A stretch of 64,000 bases of DNA from Bordetella pertussis 18323 (GTDB lineage: Bacteria; Pseudomonadota; Gammaproteobacteria; Burkholderiales; Burkholderiaceae_B), in contig NC_018518.1 of assembly GCF_000306945.1 (NCBI RefSeq), forward strand, positions 434,001 to 498,000, read 5' to 3'. This document shows, piece by piece, positions 19,081 to 27,676 of this stretch (positions are counted from its first letter, which is position 1; every line of letters begins with the position of its first letter). The position numbers were made by a program, and so were the translations under genes. Under the pieces are notes generated by a model, which was not told the DNA's origin, made no database searches, and saw only the letters and a list, made by a program, of their open reading frames with translations.

Positions 19081-21708
19081 ATGAACAAAACGTTGATTAT
19101 TGCCGAGAAACCCTCGGTGGCCCTGGATATATCACGCGCCTTGGGAGGCTTTGCGCGCGAGGGCGACTATTTTGAAAGCGATCGTTACGTGCTGGCTTCC
19201 AGTATCGGACATTTGCTCAGTCTGGTGGCGCCCAACGACCCGGTCAAGGGCAAATGGAGCTTCACGCACCTGCCGGTGATCCCGCCCGCCTTCGAACTGG
19301 GACCGACCGACAAGAAATCGGCCGAGCGCCTCAAGCTGCTGGTACGGCTGGCCAAGCGCAAGGATGTCGACGCCATCATCAACGCCTGCGACGCCGGGCG
19401 CGAAGGCGAACTGATCTTCCGCTACATCGTCCAGTTCGCCGGCGTGAAAAAGCCGATCCAGCGCCTGTGGCTGCAATCGATGACGCAGCAGGCGATCCGC
19501 GACGCCTTCGCCAACCTGCGCGACGACGAACAGCTCAAGCCGCTGGAGGCCGCCGCGCGCTCGCGCGCCGAGGCCGACTGGCTGGTGGGGATCAACGGCA
19601 CGCGCGCCATGACCGCCTTCAACAGCAAGGACGGCGGCTTTTTCAAGACGCCGGTCGGCCGGGTGCAGACGCCCACGCTGGCCATCGTCAATGAACGCGA
19701 AAACCGCATCCGTTCGTTCGTCTCGCGCGACTACTGGGAAGTGCACGCCACCTTCGTGGCGGCCGCCGGCCTGTACGAAGGCCGCTGGATCGACCCCGCA
19801 TTCAGGAAAGACGAGCGCGATCCGGAAAAGCGCGAGTCGCGCCTGTGGTCGCTGGCCGCCGCGCAAAGCGTGGTGGCGGCCTGCCGCGCCCAGAGCGGCA
19901 GCGTCACCGAGGAATCCAAGCCCTCGACGCAGATGTCGCCGGCGCTGTACGACCTCACCTCGCTGCAGCGCGAGGCCAACGGCCGCTTCGGCTTCTCGGC
20001 CAAGACCACCCTGGCGCTGGCGCAGACGCTGTACGAGCGGCACAAGGCGCTGACCTACCCGCGTACCGATTCGCGCTATCTGCCCGAGGACTACATCAAC
20101 ACCGTGCGCCAGACCATGCAGGTCCTGGCGCAGGGCGATTCCAACGCCGTCGGCGCCCTGTCGCGCCATGCCGATACGGTACTCGCGCAAAACTGGGTCA
20201 AGCCCAACCGGCGCATCTTCGACAACAAGAAGGTGTCCGATCACTTCGCCATCATCCCCACGCTGCAGGTGCCGCGCGACCTGAGCGAAGCCGAAGGCAA
20301 GCTGTACGACCTGGTGCTCAAGCGCTTCCTGGCGGTGTTCTTCCCGGCCGCCGAGTACCGCGTCACCACGCGCCTGACCGAAGTGCAGGGCCACCGCTTC
20401 AAGACCGAGGGCAAAGTGCTGGTCACCCCCGGCTGGCTGGCCGTCTACGGCAAGGAGGCCCAGGGCGAGGACGCCAACCTGGTGCCGGTGGCCGACGGCG
20501 AGACCGTGCGCGCCGAGGACGTCGAAGCGGTCGGCCTGGCGACCAAGCCGCCGGCGCGCTACAACGAAGCCACGCTGCTGTCGGCGATGGAAGGCGCCGG
20601 CAAGCTGGTCGACGACGAAGAGCTGCGCGAGGCCATGTCCGAGCGCGGCCTGGGTACGCCGGCCACCCGCGCGGCCATCATCGAAGGCCTGCTCAACGAG
20701 GCGTACCTGCGCCGCGACGGGCGCGACCTGGTCCCCACGGCCAAGGCGCGCCAGCTGATGGCGCTGCTTTCGGGGCTGGACGTCTCCGAACTCACCTCGC
20801 CCGAACTCACCGGCGAGTGGGAGCACAAGCTCAAGCAGATCGAGCAGGGCGCGCTGGACCGCGCCGCCTTCATGCGCGAGATTGCCCAGATGACCCAGGT
20901 CATCGTCAAGCGCGCCAAGGAGTACGAACGCGACACCGTGCCGGGCGATTACGCCACGCTGCAAACGCCTTGTCCCAAGTGCGGCGGCGTGGTCAAGGAA
21001 AACTATCGCCGCTTCGCCTGCACCCAGTGCGATTTCTCGATCGGCAAGCATCCGGGCGGACGCACCTTCGAACTGCCCGAGGTCGAAGAATTGCTGGCCA
21101 AGCGCGAGATCGGCCCGCTGCAGGGGTGCATCAGCAAGATGGGCCGCCCGTTCGCCGCCATCCTGCGCATCAGCGGCGAGTACAAGCTGGAGTTCGACTT
21201 CGGCCAGAACGACGAGGAAGACAACGAAGCCGTCGACTTCTCCGGCCACACGCCCGTGGGCGCCTGCCCGAAATGCAGCGCGCGCGTCTTCGAGCACGGC
21301 ATGAGCTACGTGTGCGAGAAATTGGTCGGCCTGCAGAAAAGCTGCGACTTCCGCTCGGGCAAGGTGATCCTGCAACAGGAGATCTCGCGCGAGCAGATGG
21401 AAAAGCTGTTGACCGCCGGCCGCACCGACTTGCTCGACGGTTTCGTCTCCAGCCGGACCAACCGCAAGTTCAAGGCCTTCCTGGTGCGCCAACCCGACGG
21501 CAAGGTAGGCTTCGAATTCGAGCCGCGCGGCGACAAGCCCGGCCGCCCCGGCGCGGCGGCCAAGAAGGCGGCAGGCAAGACCGCCACCAAGACGGCGGCC
21601 AAGGCGCCTGCCAAGACCGCGGCCAAGAAGGCCGTCAAGAAAGCCGCCCCCAAGAAGGCGGCCACCAAGACCGCCGCCAAGAAGGCCGCCAAGAAATCGG
21701 CTGCCTGA
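19081..21708 (+). CDS. topB: DNA topoisomerase III with zinc-ribbon and Lys/Ala-rich tail
   Basis: This type IA topoisomerase relaxes and decatenates DNA by single-strand passage. Visible are the TOPRIM acidic residues in INACDAGREGELIFRY near residue 105, the active-site Tyr in KALTYPRTDSRYLP near residue 325, a C4 zinc ribbon (TPCPKCGG, later ACTQCDF), a second Cys pair in GACPKCSARV, and about 50 C-terminal residues made almost only of Lys, Ala, Thr and Pro, resembling histone-H1-like tails. The tail probably binds DNA nonspecifically. Length is 875 residues, longer than E. coli TopB because of the extra C-terminal modules. Confidence 0.9.
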   Translation: MNKTLIIAEKPSVALDISRALGGFAREGDYFESDRYVLASSIGHLLSLVAPNDPVKGKWSFTHLPVIPPAFELGPTDKKSAERLKLLVRLAKRKDVDAIINACDAGREGELIFRYIVQFAGVKKPIQRLWLQSMTQQAIRDAFANLRDDEQLKPLEAAARSRAEADWLVGINGTRAMTAFNSKDGGFFKTPVGRVQTPTLAIVNERENRIRSFVSRDYWEVHATFVAAAGLYEGRWIDPAFRKDERDPEKRESRLWSLAAAQSVVAACRAQSGSVTEESKPSTQMSPALYDLTSLQREANGRFGFSAKTTLALAQTLYERHKALTYPRTDSRYLPEDYINTVRQTMQVLAQGDSNAVGALSRHADTVLAQNWVKPNRRIFDNKKVSDHFAIIPTLQVPRDLSEAEGKLYDLVLKRFLAVFFPAAEYRVTTRLTEVQGHRFKTEGKVLVTPGWLAVYGKEAQGEDANLVPVADGETVRAEDVEAVGLATKPPARYNEATLLSAMEGAGKLVDDEELREAMSERGLGTPATRAAIIEGLLNEAYLRRDGRDLVPTAKARQLMALLSGLDVSELTSPELTGEWEHKLKQIEQGALDRAAFMREIAQMTQVIVKRAKEYERDTVPGDYATLQTPCPKCGGVVKENYRRFACTQCDFSIGKHPGGRTFELPEVEELLAKREIGPLQGCISKMGRPFAAILRISGEYKLEFDFGQNDEEDNEAVDFSGHTPVGACPKCSARVFEHGMSYVCEKLVGLQKSCDFRSGKVILQQEISREQMEKLLTAGRTDLLDGFVSSRTNRKFKAFLVRQPDGKVGFEFEPRGDKPGRPGAAAKKAAGKTATKTAAKAPAKTAAKKAVKKAAPKKAATKTAAKKAAKKSAA

Positions 21709-21719
21709 ACGCACGGCCC

Positions 21720-21750
21720 CGCGTCATCGCGCACCCCGCGCGATGACGCG
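21720..21750. terminator. 13-bp hairpin downstream of topB
   Basis: CGCGTCATCGCGC (21720-21732) pairs perfectly with GCGCGATGACGCG (21738-21750) over ACCCC, 12 bases after the topB stop. There is no U-tract; it is a likely 3' end or Rho-assisted terminator separating topB from the next operon. Confidence 0.5.
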
Positions 21751-21859
21751 CCGCATCCTGCCCGTACCCGCACCGCGCGGTCCACGCGACCGACGCGGCC
21801 AGTTGCGTTATCGTTGCCGCAATCCACTGGCAAAACCGCCTCCCCCATTCGAGGATGAC

Positions 21860-22924
21860 ATGACTGCACTCCGTTCCCCCCGCGGCGCCACGCGGCGGCG
21901 CTTCCTGGCCGGCAGCGGCGCCCTGATGGCCGTGGGCCTGGCGGGCTCGCGCCTGTCCTGGGCGCAGCCGGCGCTGGGCCGGGTTGCCTACGGCCAGGGC
22001 AGCATCGATCCGTTCTTCGCCGCGGGATACGTGGCGCTGAAGCAGGGCTATTTCGCCGCGGACGAGCTGGAGGTGGAATACCTGAACTCGCAAAGCGGTC
22101 CGCGCACCAACCAATTGCTGGCCGCCGGGCAGATCGTGTTCGGCGCCACCGCGGCCACCGCCGCGCCGGCGCTGACGCTGGCCGGCAAGCCGGCCGCCCT
22201 GGTGTTCGGGTTCGACCGCAAGCTGACCTACGCCAACATCATCGTGCGCCGGGCCGACTACGAAAGCGGCAAGATCCGCACGCTTGCCGACCTGGCCGGC
22301 AAGCGCGTGGGCGCGACGCAGCCGCAATCGAGCACCTGGCTGATGGCGCTGTACCTGATGCAGAAGGCCGGCGTGGCCGACAAGGTCGATATCCGCCCGC
22401 TGGGCGACCTGGCCACCATGCTGGGCGCGCTGAAGACCGGTTCGGTATCCGCCTCGATGGCAACGCTGTCGATGATGGAACAGGCCGTCCAGGAAGGCTG
22501 GGGCATGCCCATCTTCGACGCCACCACGGAAGCCTCGTGGCAGGAGTTCATGGGCGGCGACGTGCCCGGCATCGCCGCGCTGACGCTGCAGGACACCATC
22601 CAGAAACGCCCGGAAGTGGTGCAGGCCTTCGTCGGCGCCCTGGTCAAGGCGCAGGATTTCATCAGCGCCAACAGCGCGGCCGCCGTCACCGATCTGATCT
22701 ACGACGACTACCTCAACGCCTACGCGCGGCCGGTCATCGAGAAGACCATAGGGCTGTACCAGCAAACGGTTTTCCTGCGCGACAACATCATCACCGAGGA
22801 CGCCTACGCGCGCATGACCGCCATCATGGGCGACGGCCGCCAGTTCTCCAACGAGGAGCTGAAGAAGGTGCCGTACAGCGCCTGCGTGGACATGCGATTC
22901 GTGCGCAAGGCCCGGGGCCTGTGA
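21860..22924 (+). CDS. ABC transporter substrate-binding protein (SsuA/NMT1-like), Tat-type signal
   Basis: This is the periplasmic receptor of a nitrate/sulfonate/taurine/pyrimidine-type importer. The ATG at 21860 follows GAGGATG. The N-terminus has a twin-arginine motif (ATRRRFLAGSG) before the hydrophobic core, with cleavage expected after SWAQ near residue 35. The mature part shows ALKQGYFAADELEVEYL and GPRTNQLLAAGQIVFGAT, typical of NMT1/THI5-like proteins. Length is 354 residues. It is the first gene of a six-gene run ending at 27621, and the ATPase start overlaps its stop by one base. Confidence 0.85.
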   Translation: MTALRSPRGATRRRFLAGSGALMAVGLAGSRLSWAQPALGRVAYGQGSIDPFFAAGYVALKQGYFAADELEVEYLNSQSGPRTNQLLAAGQIVFGATAATAAPALTLAGKPAALVFGFDRKLTYANIIVRRADYESGKIRTLADLAGKRVGATQPQSSTWLMALYLMQKAGVADKVDIRPLGDLATMLGALKTGSVSASMATLSMMEQAVQEGWGMPIFDATTEASWQEFMGGDVPGIAALTLQDTIQKRPEVVQAFVGALVKAQDFISANSAAAVTDLIYDDYLNAYARPVIEKTIGLYQQTVFLRDNIITEDAYARMTAIMGDGRQFSNEELKKVPYSACVDMRFVRKARGL

Positions 22925-23694
22925 TGATCGAGCTCGAGCACGTCGGCAAGGTCTACCAGGCCCGCAATGCCACCGTGCACGCCGTAGGCGAGGTCAGCCT
23001 GCGCATCGACGATGGCGAGTTCGTCGCCATCGTCGGCCCGTCCGGCTGCGGCAAGAGCACGCTGCTGAACATGATCGCGGGCTTCCTGCCGCCCACCACC
23101 GGCACGGTCCGCGTCGCCGGCGCGCCGGTGGCCGGCCAGGTTCCGCCGGCGCTGGGCTACATCTTCCAGAAAGACACCCTGCTGCCCTGGTTCAATGTGC
23201 GCAAGAACGTGGCGCTGGGCCTGCGGTTCCAGGGCGTGGACAGCGCGCGCATCGCCCGGCGCGTGGACGAACTGCTGGAGCTCGGGCACCTGAGCGGTTT
23301 TGCCAACGCCTATCCGCACCAGTTGTCCGGCGGCATGCGCCGCCGCGTTGCGCTGCTGATGAGCCTGGCCGTCGAGCCACGCATCCTGTTGCTGGACGAA
23401 CCCTTCGGCGCGCTCGACACCCACACCAAGACCCATCTGCATCGCGAGCTGGGCGAGATCTGGCGCAAGCTGGGCCAGACCATCGTCATGGTCACGCACG
23501 ACCTGGACGAGGCGATCACGCTGGCCGACCGGGTCGTCGTCCTGTCGGGCCCGCCCAGCCGCGTGCTGCTCGACGAGCGCATCGCCATCGCCCACCCGCG
23601 CGACGTCTTCACGCTGCGCGACACGCCGCAGTTCACCGCGCATATGCGCAGCCTGTTGGCCGTCCTGGGCCAGCAGTTCCGCAACGCCGCCTGA
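22924..23694 (+). CDS. ABC transporter ATP-binding protein (SsuB/TauB-like)
   Basis: This 256-residue ATPase powers the importer encoded by its neighbours. Walker A is GPSGCGKST near residue 40, the signature is LSGGMRRR, Walker B is ILLLDEPFGALD, and the switch His is in VTHDLDEA. The ATG overlaps the stop of the binding-protein gene (TGATG), so translation is probably coupled. The permease gene follows eight bases downstream. Confidence 0.9.
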   Translation: MIELEHVGKVYQARNATVHAVGEVSLRIDDGEFVAIVGPSGCGKSTLLNMIAGFLPPTTGTVRVAGAPVAGQVPPALGYIFQKDTLLPWFNVRKNVALGLRFQGVDSARIARRVDELLELGHLSGFANAYPHQLSGGMRRRVALLMSLAVEPRILLLDEPFGALDTHTKTHLHRELGEIWRKLGQTIVMVTHDLDEAITLADRVVVLSGPPSRVLLDERIAIAHPRDVFTLRDTPQFTAHMRSLLAVLGQQFRNAA

Positions 23695-23702
23695 GCCCGC
23701 CG

Positions 23703-24536
23703 ATGTCCTCCGATTCCCCGCTCCCGGACGCGCTGCGCGATGGCGTGCGGCGCCGCCTGCGCGTCACGGCATGGCAGCTGCTCATCCTGGCGCTCATCCT
23801 GGGCGCCTGGGAAGGCCTGACGCGCGTTCCCTGGTTCGTGCAGAACACGATCTTCGATCCCTTCTTCATCAGCCAGCCCTCGCGCGTGGCGCAGCGCCTG
23901 TGGCAATGGATGCAACCCGGACCGCAATCGGTCTGGCCGCACCTGTGGCTGACGCTGCAGGCCACGCTGCTCGGCCTGGCGGTTGGCGTGGGCAGCGGCT
24001 TCGTGGTCGGCCTGGCGCTGTCGCGCAGCCGCATGCTGGCCGATGTGTTCAACCCGTTCATCGTGGCCTTCAATTCGATGCCGCGCATCGCCTTCGTTCC
24101 GCTGATCACGATGTTCTTCGGGCTGGGCATGGCCTCCAAGGTCGTGACTTCGTGGTTCGTGGTGTTTTTCCTGGTGTTCTTCAATACCTACAAGGGCGGC
24201 CGCAGCGTCGAACGCGAGCTGGTGGACTTCTGCCGCACCCTGGGCGGCTCGCCGCGCCAGATCCTGTGGCGCGTGCGCATCCCGACCGCCGCGGCCTGGA
24301 CCTTCGCGGCGCTGCCCAACGCCATCAGCTTCGCGCTCATCGGCGTGGTGCTGGCCGAATTCGTCGGCTCGACCACCGGCATGGGCTACCTGATGATCAC
24401 CGCGCTGGCCACGCTGAACGCCACCGACATGTTCGCGGCCGTAACGCTGCTCTCCGTCGTCGGTATCGTCCTGGTGTACTGTGTAACGTGGCTCGAGCGT
24501 AGACTATTGCACTGGGCCCCGGAATTCCGTGACTGA
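23703..24536 (+). CDS. ABC transporter permease (SsuC/TauC-like)
   Basis: This 277-residue inner-membrane protein has about six helices and the EAA-type cytoplasmic loop, visible as CRTLGGSPRQILWRVRIPTAAAW, which docks on the ATPase. NSMPRIAFVPLITMFFGLG is characteristic of the nitrate/sulfonate/taurine permease family. It completes the importer of 21860-24536. The next gene starts 12 bases downstream, linking transport to the dehydrogenases. Confidence 0.88.
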   Translation: MSSDSPLPDALRDGVRRRLRVTAWQLLILALILGAWEGLTRVPWFVQNTIFDPFFISQPSRVAQRLWQWMQPGPQSVWPHLWLTLQATLLGLAVGVGSGFVVGLALSRSRMLADVFNPFIVAFNSMPRIAFVPLITMFFGLGMASKVVTSWFVVFFLVFFNTYKGGRSVERELVDFCRTLGGSPRQILWRVRIPTAAAWTFAALPNAISFALIGVVLAEFVGSTTGMGYLMITALATLNATDMFAAVTLLSVVGIVLVYCVTWLERRLLHWAPEFRD

Positions 24537-24548
24537 ACGTCCGTAGAC

Positions 24549-25328
24549 ATGATCTCCCTACCGTATCTGCAACGCTTCGCCCTGTCCGGCCAGGTGGCCT
24601 TGGTCACCGGCTCGGCGCGCGGCCTGGGGCTGCGCATCGCGCAGGCACTGGCCGGCAGCGGCGCGCATGTACTGATCAACGGCCGCGACGCGCACGCCGT
24701 CGAGGCCGCCGTGTCGGACCTGCGCCAGCAGGGCCTGCGCGCCAGCGCGCAGCCGTTCGACGTATCCGACGAGCAAGCCATGGAGCAGGCCTTCGCGCGC
24801 ATCGACGCCGAACACGGCCGGCTCGACATCCTGGTCAACAATGTCGGGGCTCGCAACCGCAAGCCGCTGGCCGAGACCAGCCCCGCCGAAATCCGCGCCA
24901 TGATGGACACCAACCTGATCGCCGGCATCCTGCTGGCGCGGCTGGCCGCCCAGAGCATGATGCGCCAGCGCTATGGCCGCCTCATCGCCATCACCTCGGT
25001 GGCAGGCGAACTGGCGCGCGCCAACGACGCCGTCTATCCGGCCGCCAAGCAGGGCCTGACCGGCATGATGCGCGCCCTGGCCGTGGAGTTCGGCGGCCAC
25101 GGCATCACCAGCAACGCCATCGCGCCTGGCGCGTTCGCCACCGAGACCAACGCGGCAATCGCCAACGACCCGCAGGCCGGCGCGGCCATGGCGGCGCGCA
25201 ACCCCACCGGCCGCTGGGGCGATCCCGAAGAGATCGCCGGCGCGGCCGTCTTCCTGGCCTCGCCGGCGGCCTCGTATGTCAACGGCCACGTGCTGGTGGT
25301 CGACGGAGGGCTGTCCGTCCAGTTCTGA
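24549..25328 (+). CDS. short-chain dehydrogenase/reductase, gluconate 5-dehydrogenase-like
   Basis: This is a 259-residue classical SDR that oxidises or reduces an alcohol/ketone with NAD(P). The cofactor loop is TGSARGLG near residue 20, followed by LVNNVGARN, and the catalytic pair is in YPAAKQG, with Ser in ITSVAGE. The C-terminus VDGGLSVQF is typical. It closely follows the ABC permease gene (12 bases), implying that the imported compound or its product is the substrate. The actual substrate is unknown. Confidence 0.82.
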   Translation: MISLPYLQRFALSGQVALVTGSARGLGLRIAQALAGSGAHVLINGRDAHAVEAAVSDLRQQGLRASAQPFDVSDEQAMEQAFARIDAEHGRLDILVNNVGARNRKPLAETSPAEIRAMMDTNLIAGILLARLAAQSMMRQRYGRLIAITSVAGELARANDAVYPAAKQGLTGMMRALAVEFGGHGITSNAIAPGAFATETNAAIANDPQAGAAMAARNPTGRWGDPEEIAGAAVFLASPAASYVNGHVLVVDGGLSVQF

Positions 25329-25401
25329 GCTTGCCCGACCCGCGAGGCTGCGCGCCGTTTCCCTGCAGGACTTCCCCAACATTCTTCAGAGGTGGTACAG
25401 C

Positions 25402-26835
25402 ATGAAGCAGCACTTTATCGACAACGCCTCGGTACCCGGATCCTCGGGTGAACGCATTCCCGTCATCGATCCGTCCACCGGACAGGAATTCGACAGCATC
25501 GCGCGCGGCAACGCCGCCGACATCGACCTGGCGGTGCAGGCTGCGCGACGCGCCTACGAGGGCGCCTGGGGCCGCCTCAGCGCCGCCGAACGCGGCCGGC
25601 TCATGCTTGCGCTCTCGCTCAAGGTGCTGGAGCACCGCGACGAGCTGACCGCGCTCGAATCGCGCGATTGCGGCAAGCCGCTCAAGCAGGCCCGCGCCGA
25701 CGTCATCGCCATCGCCCGCTATTTCGAGTACTACGGCGGCGCGGCCGACAAGCTGCACGGCGAGACCATCCCCTACCAGCAGGGCTATACCGTGCTGACG
25801 CTGCGCGAGCCGCACGGCGTCACCGGCCACGTGGTGCCCTGGAACTACCCCCTGCAGATCTTCGGGCGCAGCGTCGGCGCCGCGCTGGCGGCCGGCAACG
25901 CCTGCGTGGTCAAGCCCGCCGAGGACGCCTGCCTGTCGCTGCTGCGCGTGGCCGAACTGGCCGCAGAAACCGGCTTTCCCGCCGGGGCGCTCAATATCGT
26001 GACCGGCTATGGCCATGAGGCCGGCGACGCCCTGACGCGCCACCCGGGCATCGACCACATCTCGTTCACCGGTTCGCCGCGCGTGGGCGTGCTGGTCACG
26101 CAGACGGCGGCCGAGCGGCATGTCCCGGTCACGCTGGAACTGGGCGGCAAATCGCCGCAGATCGTCTTCGCCGACGCCGATCTCGACGCCCTGGTGCCGG
26201 TGGCCGTCAATGCCATCGTGCAGAACGCCGGCCAGACCTGCTCGGCCGGCAGCCGCCTGCTGGTCGAGCGCGGCGCCTACGAGCGCGTGCTGGAGCGCCT
26301 GGGCGCGGCCTTCGCGGCCTTGCGCGCCGGCCCCGCGCAAAGCGACCTGGATTGCGGCCCGCTGATCCGCAAGACCCAGCAGGAGCGCGTGCGCGGCTTC
26401 CTGGACCTGGCGCGCGGCGATGGCATCGCCACGGTGGCGCAAGGCCGCATCGTCCCCGAGGCGCCGGCCGAGGGCTACTACCAGGCGCCCACGCTGCTGC
26501 GCGACGTGCCGGTGGACCACCCGCTGGCGCAGGAAGAAGTCTTCGGTCCCGTGCTGGCGGCCATTCCGTTCGACGACGAGGCCGACGCGGTGCGCATCGC
26601 CAATGCCACCGAGTATGGCCTGGCGGCCAGTGTGTGGACCCGCGACGGCGGCCGCCAGCTGCGCATCGCGCGCAAAGTGCGCAGCGGCCAGGTCTTCATC
26701 AACAACTACGGCGCGGGCGGCGGCATCGAACTGCCCTTCGGCGGCGTGAAGGCCAGCGGCCATGGGCGCGAGAAAGGCTTCGAGGCGCTCTACGGCTTCA
26801 CGGTGCTCAAGACCATCTCGATCAAGCACGACTGA
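25402..26835 (+). CDS. NAD(P)-dependent aldehyde dehydrogenase
   Basis: This 477-residue enzyme oxidises an aldehyde to the acid. The general base Glu246 is in LELGGKSP and the nucleophile Cys280 in NAGQTCSAGSR, with WNYPLQ and KPAEDA forming the cofactor channel. The ATG at 25402 (SD-like AGAGGTGG at 25388-25395) fits the family N-terminus. It lies between two SDR genes in the transporter operon, suggesting successive alcohol-aldehyde-acid oxidation of the imported compound. Confidence 0.87.
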   Translation: MKQHFIDNASVPGSSGERIPVIDPSTGQEFDSIARGNAADIDLAVQAARRAYEGAWGRLSAAERGRLMLALSLKVLEHRDELTALESRDCGKPLKQARADVIAIARYFEYYGGAADKLHGETIPYQQGYTVLTLREPHGVTGHVVPWNYPLQIFGRSVGAALAAGNACVVKPAEDACLSLLRVAELAAETGFPAGALNIVTGYGHEAGDALTRHPGIDHISFTGSPRVGVLVTQTAAERHVPVTLELGGKSPQIVFADADLDALVPVAVNAIVQNAGQTCSAGSRLLVERGAYERVLERLGAAFAALRAGPAQSDLDCGPLIRKTQQERVRGFLDLARGDGIATVAQGRIVPEAPAEGYYQAPTLLRDVPVDHPLAQEEVFGPVLAAIPFDDEADAVRIANATEYGLAASVWTRDGGRQLRIARKVRSGQVFINNYGAGGGIELPFGGVKASGHGREKGFEALYGFTVLKTISIKHD

Positions 26836-26862
26836 CCCATACCGACAACGAGGAGACACAAG

Positions 26863-27621
26863 ATGCGATTGAATGGCAAAACGGCCATCGTCACCGGCGC
26901 GGGCTCGGGCTTTGGCGAAGGCATCGCCGCGGCGTTCGCGCGCGAGGGCGCCAAGGTGGCGGTCGCCGATATCAACGAAGCCGGCGGCCAGCGCGTGGCG
27001 GCGGCGATCAACGCGGCCGGCGGCCAGGCCGTCTTCGTGCGCGCCGACGTCTCGGACAACGCCGCCGTGGCCAACCTGCTGGCCGCCACGCTGAAGGCGT
27101 TCGACGGGCTGGACATCGTCGTCAACAACGCCGGCACCACGCACCGCAACCGGCCCATGCTGGAAGTCGAAGAAGACGAGTTCGACCGCATCTACGCGAT
27201 CAACGTCAAGAGCATCTACCTGACCGCCAAGCACATGGTGCCGTACTTCCGCGCCCATGGCGGCGGCTCGTTCATCAATATCGCCTCCACGGCCGCGATA
27301 CGGCCACGTCCGGGGCTCACCTGGTACAACGGCAGCAAGGGCGCGGTGGTCACCACCAGCAAATCGATGGCCGCCGAGCTGGGGCCGGACAACATCCGCG
27401 TCAATTGCGTCAACCCCGTGATCGGCGCCACCGGCCTGCTGGCGGACTTCATGGGCGTGCCCGACACGCCCGAGAACCGCAAGCGCTTTCTCGCCACCAT
27501 CCCGCTGGGCCGCTTCTCCACGCCGCAGGACATCGCCAACGCCTGCCTGTACCTGGCCAGCGACGAAGCCGCCTTCATCACCGGCGCCTGCCTGGAGGTG
27601 GATGGCGGCCGCTGCGTGTAG
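26863..27621 (+). CDS. short-chain dehydrogenase/reductase (FabG-like)
   Basis: This 252-residue classical SDR has the cofactor loop TGAGSGFGEG near residue 12, Asp after the second strand (VADINEAGG), favouring NAD, then VNNAGTTHRN, catalytic Ser in NIASTAAIR and the YNGSKG Tyr/Lys pair. It is the last gene of the 21860-27621 run, 27 bases after the aldehyde dehydrogenase (SD GAGGAG at 26850-26855). The two SDRs differ enough to act on different steps. Confidence 0.85.
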   Translation: MRLNGKTAIVTGAGSGFGEGIAAAFAREGAKVAVADINEAGGQRVAAAINAAGGQAVFVRADVSDNAAVANLLAATLKAFDGLDIVVNNAGTTHRNRPMLEVEEDEFDRIYAINVKSIYLTAKHMVPYFRAHGGGSFINIASTAAIRPRPGLTWYNGSKGAVVTTSKSMAAELGPDNIRVNCVNPVIGATGLLADFMGVPDTPENRKRFLATIPLGRFSTPQDIANACLYLASDEAAFITGACLEVDGGRCV

Positions 27622-27635
27622 GCGCGCGGCGACCG

Positions 27636-27676
27636 TCCCGGGTGCCTGTCCCCGCCGGGGGGACAGGCACCCGGGA
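27636..27676. terminator. 18-bp hairpin between convergent genes, likely a dispersed Bordetella repeat
   Basis: Bases 27636-27653 and 27659-27676 pair perfectly, with the core GGGTGCCTGTCCCC and its complement around a five-base loop. It occupies the gap between the SDR stop (27621) and the convergent acetolactate-synthase-like stop (27677). It can terminate both ways. The GGGTGCCTGTCCCC core is, as I recall, common in Bordetella intergenic regions. Confidence 0.6.
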
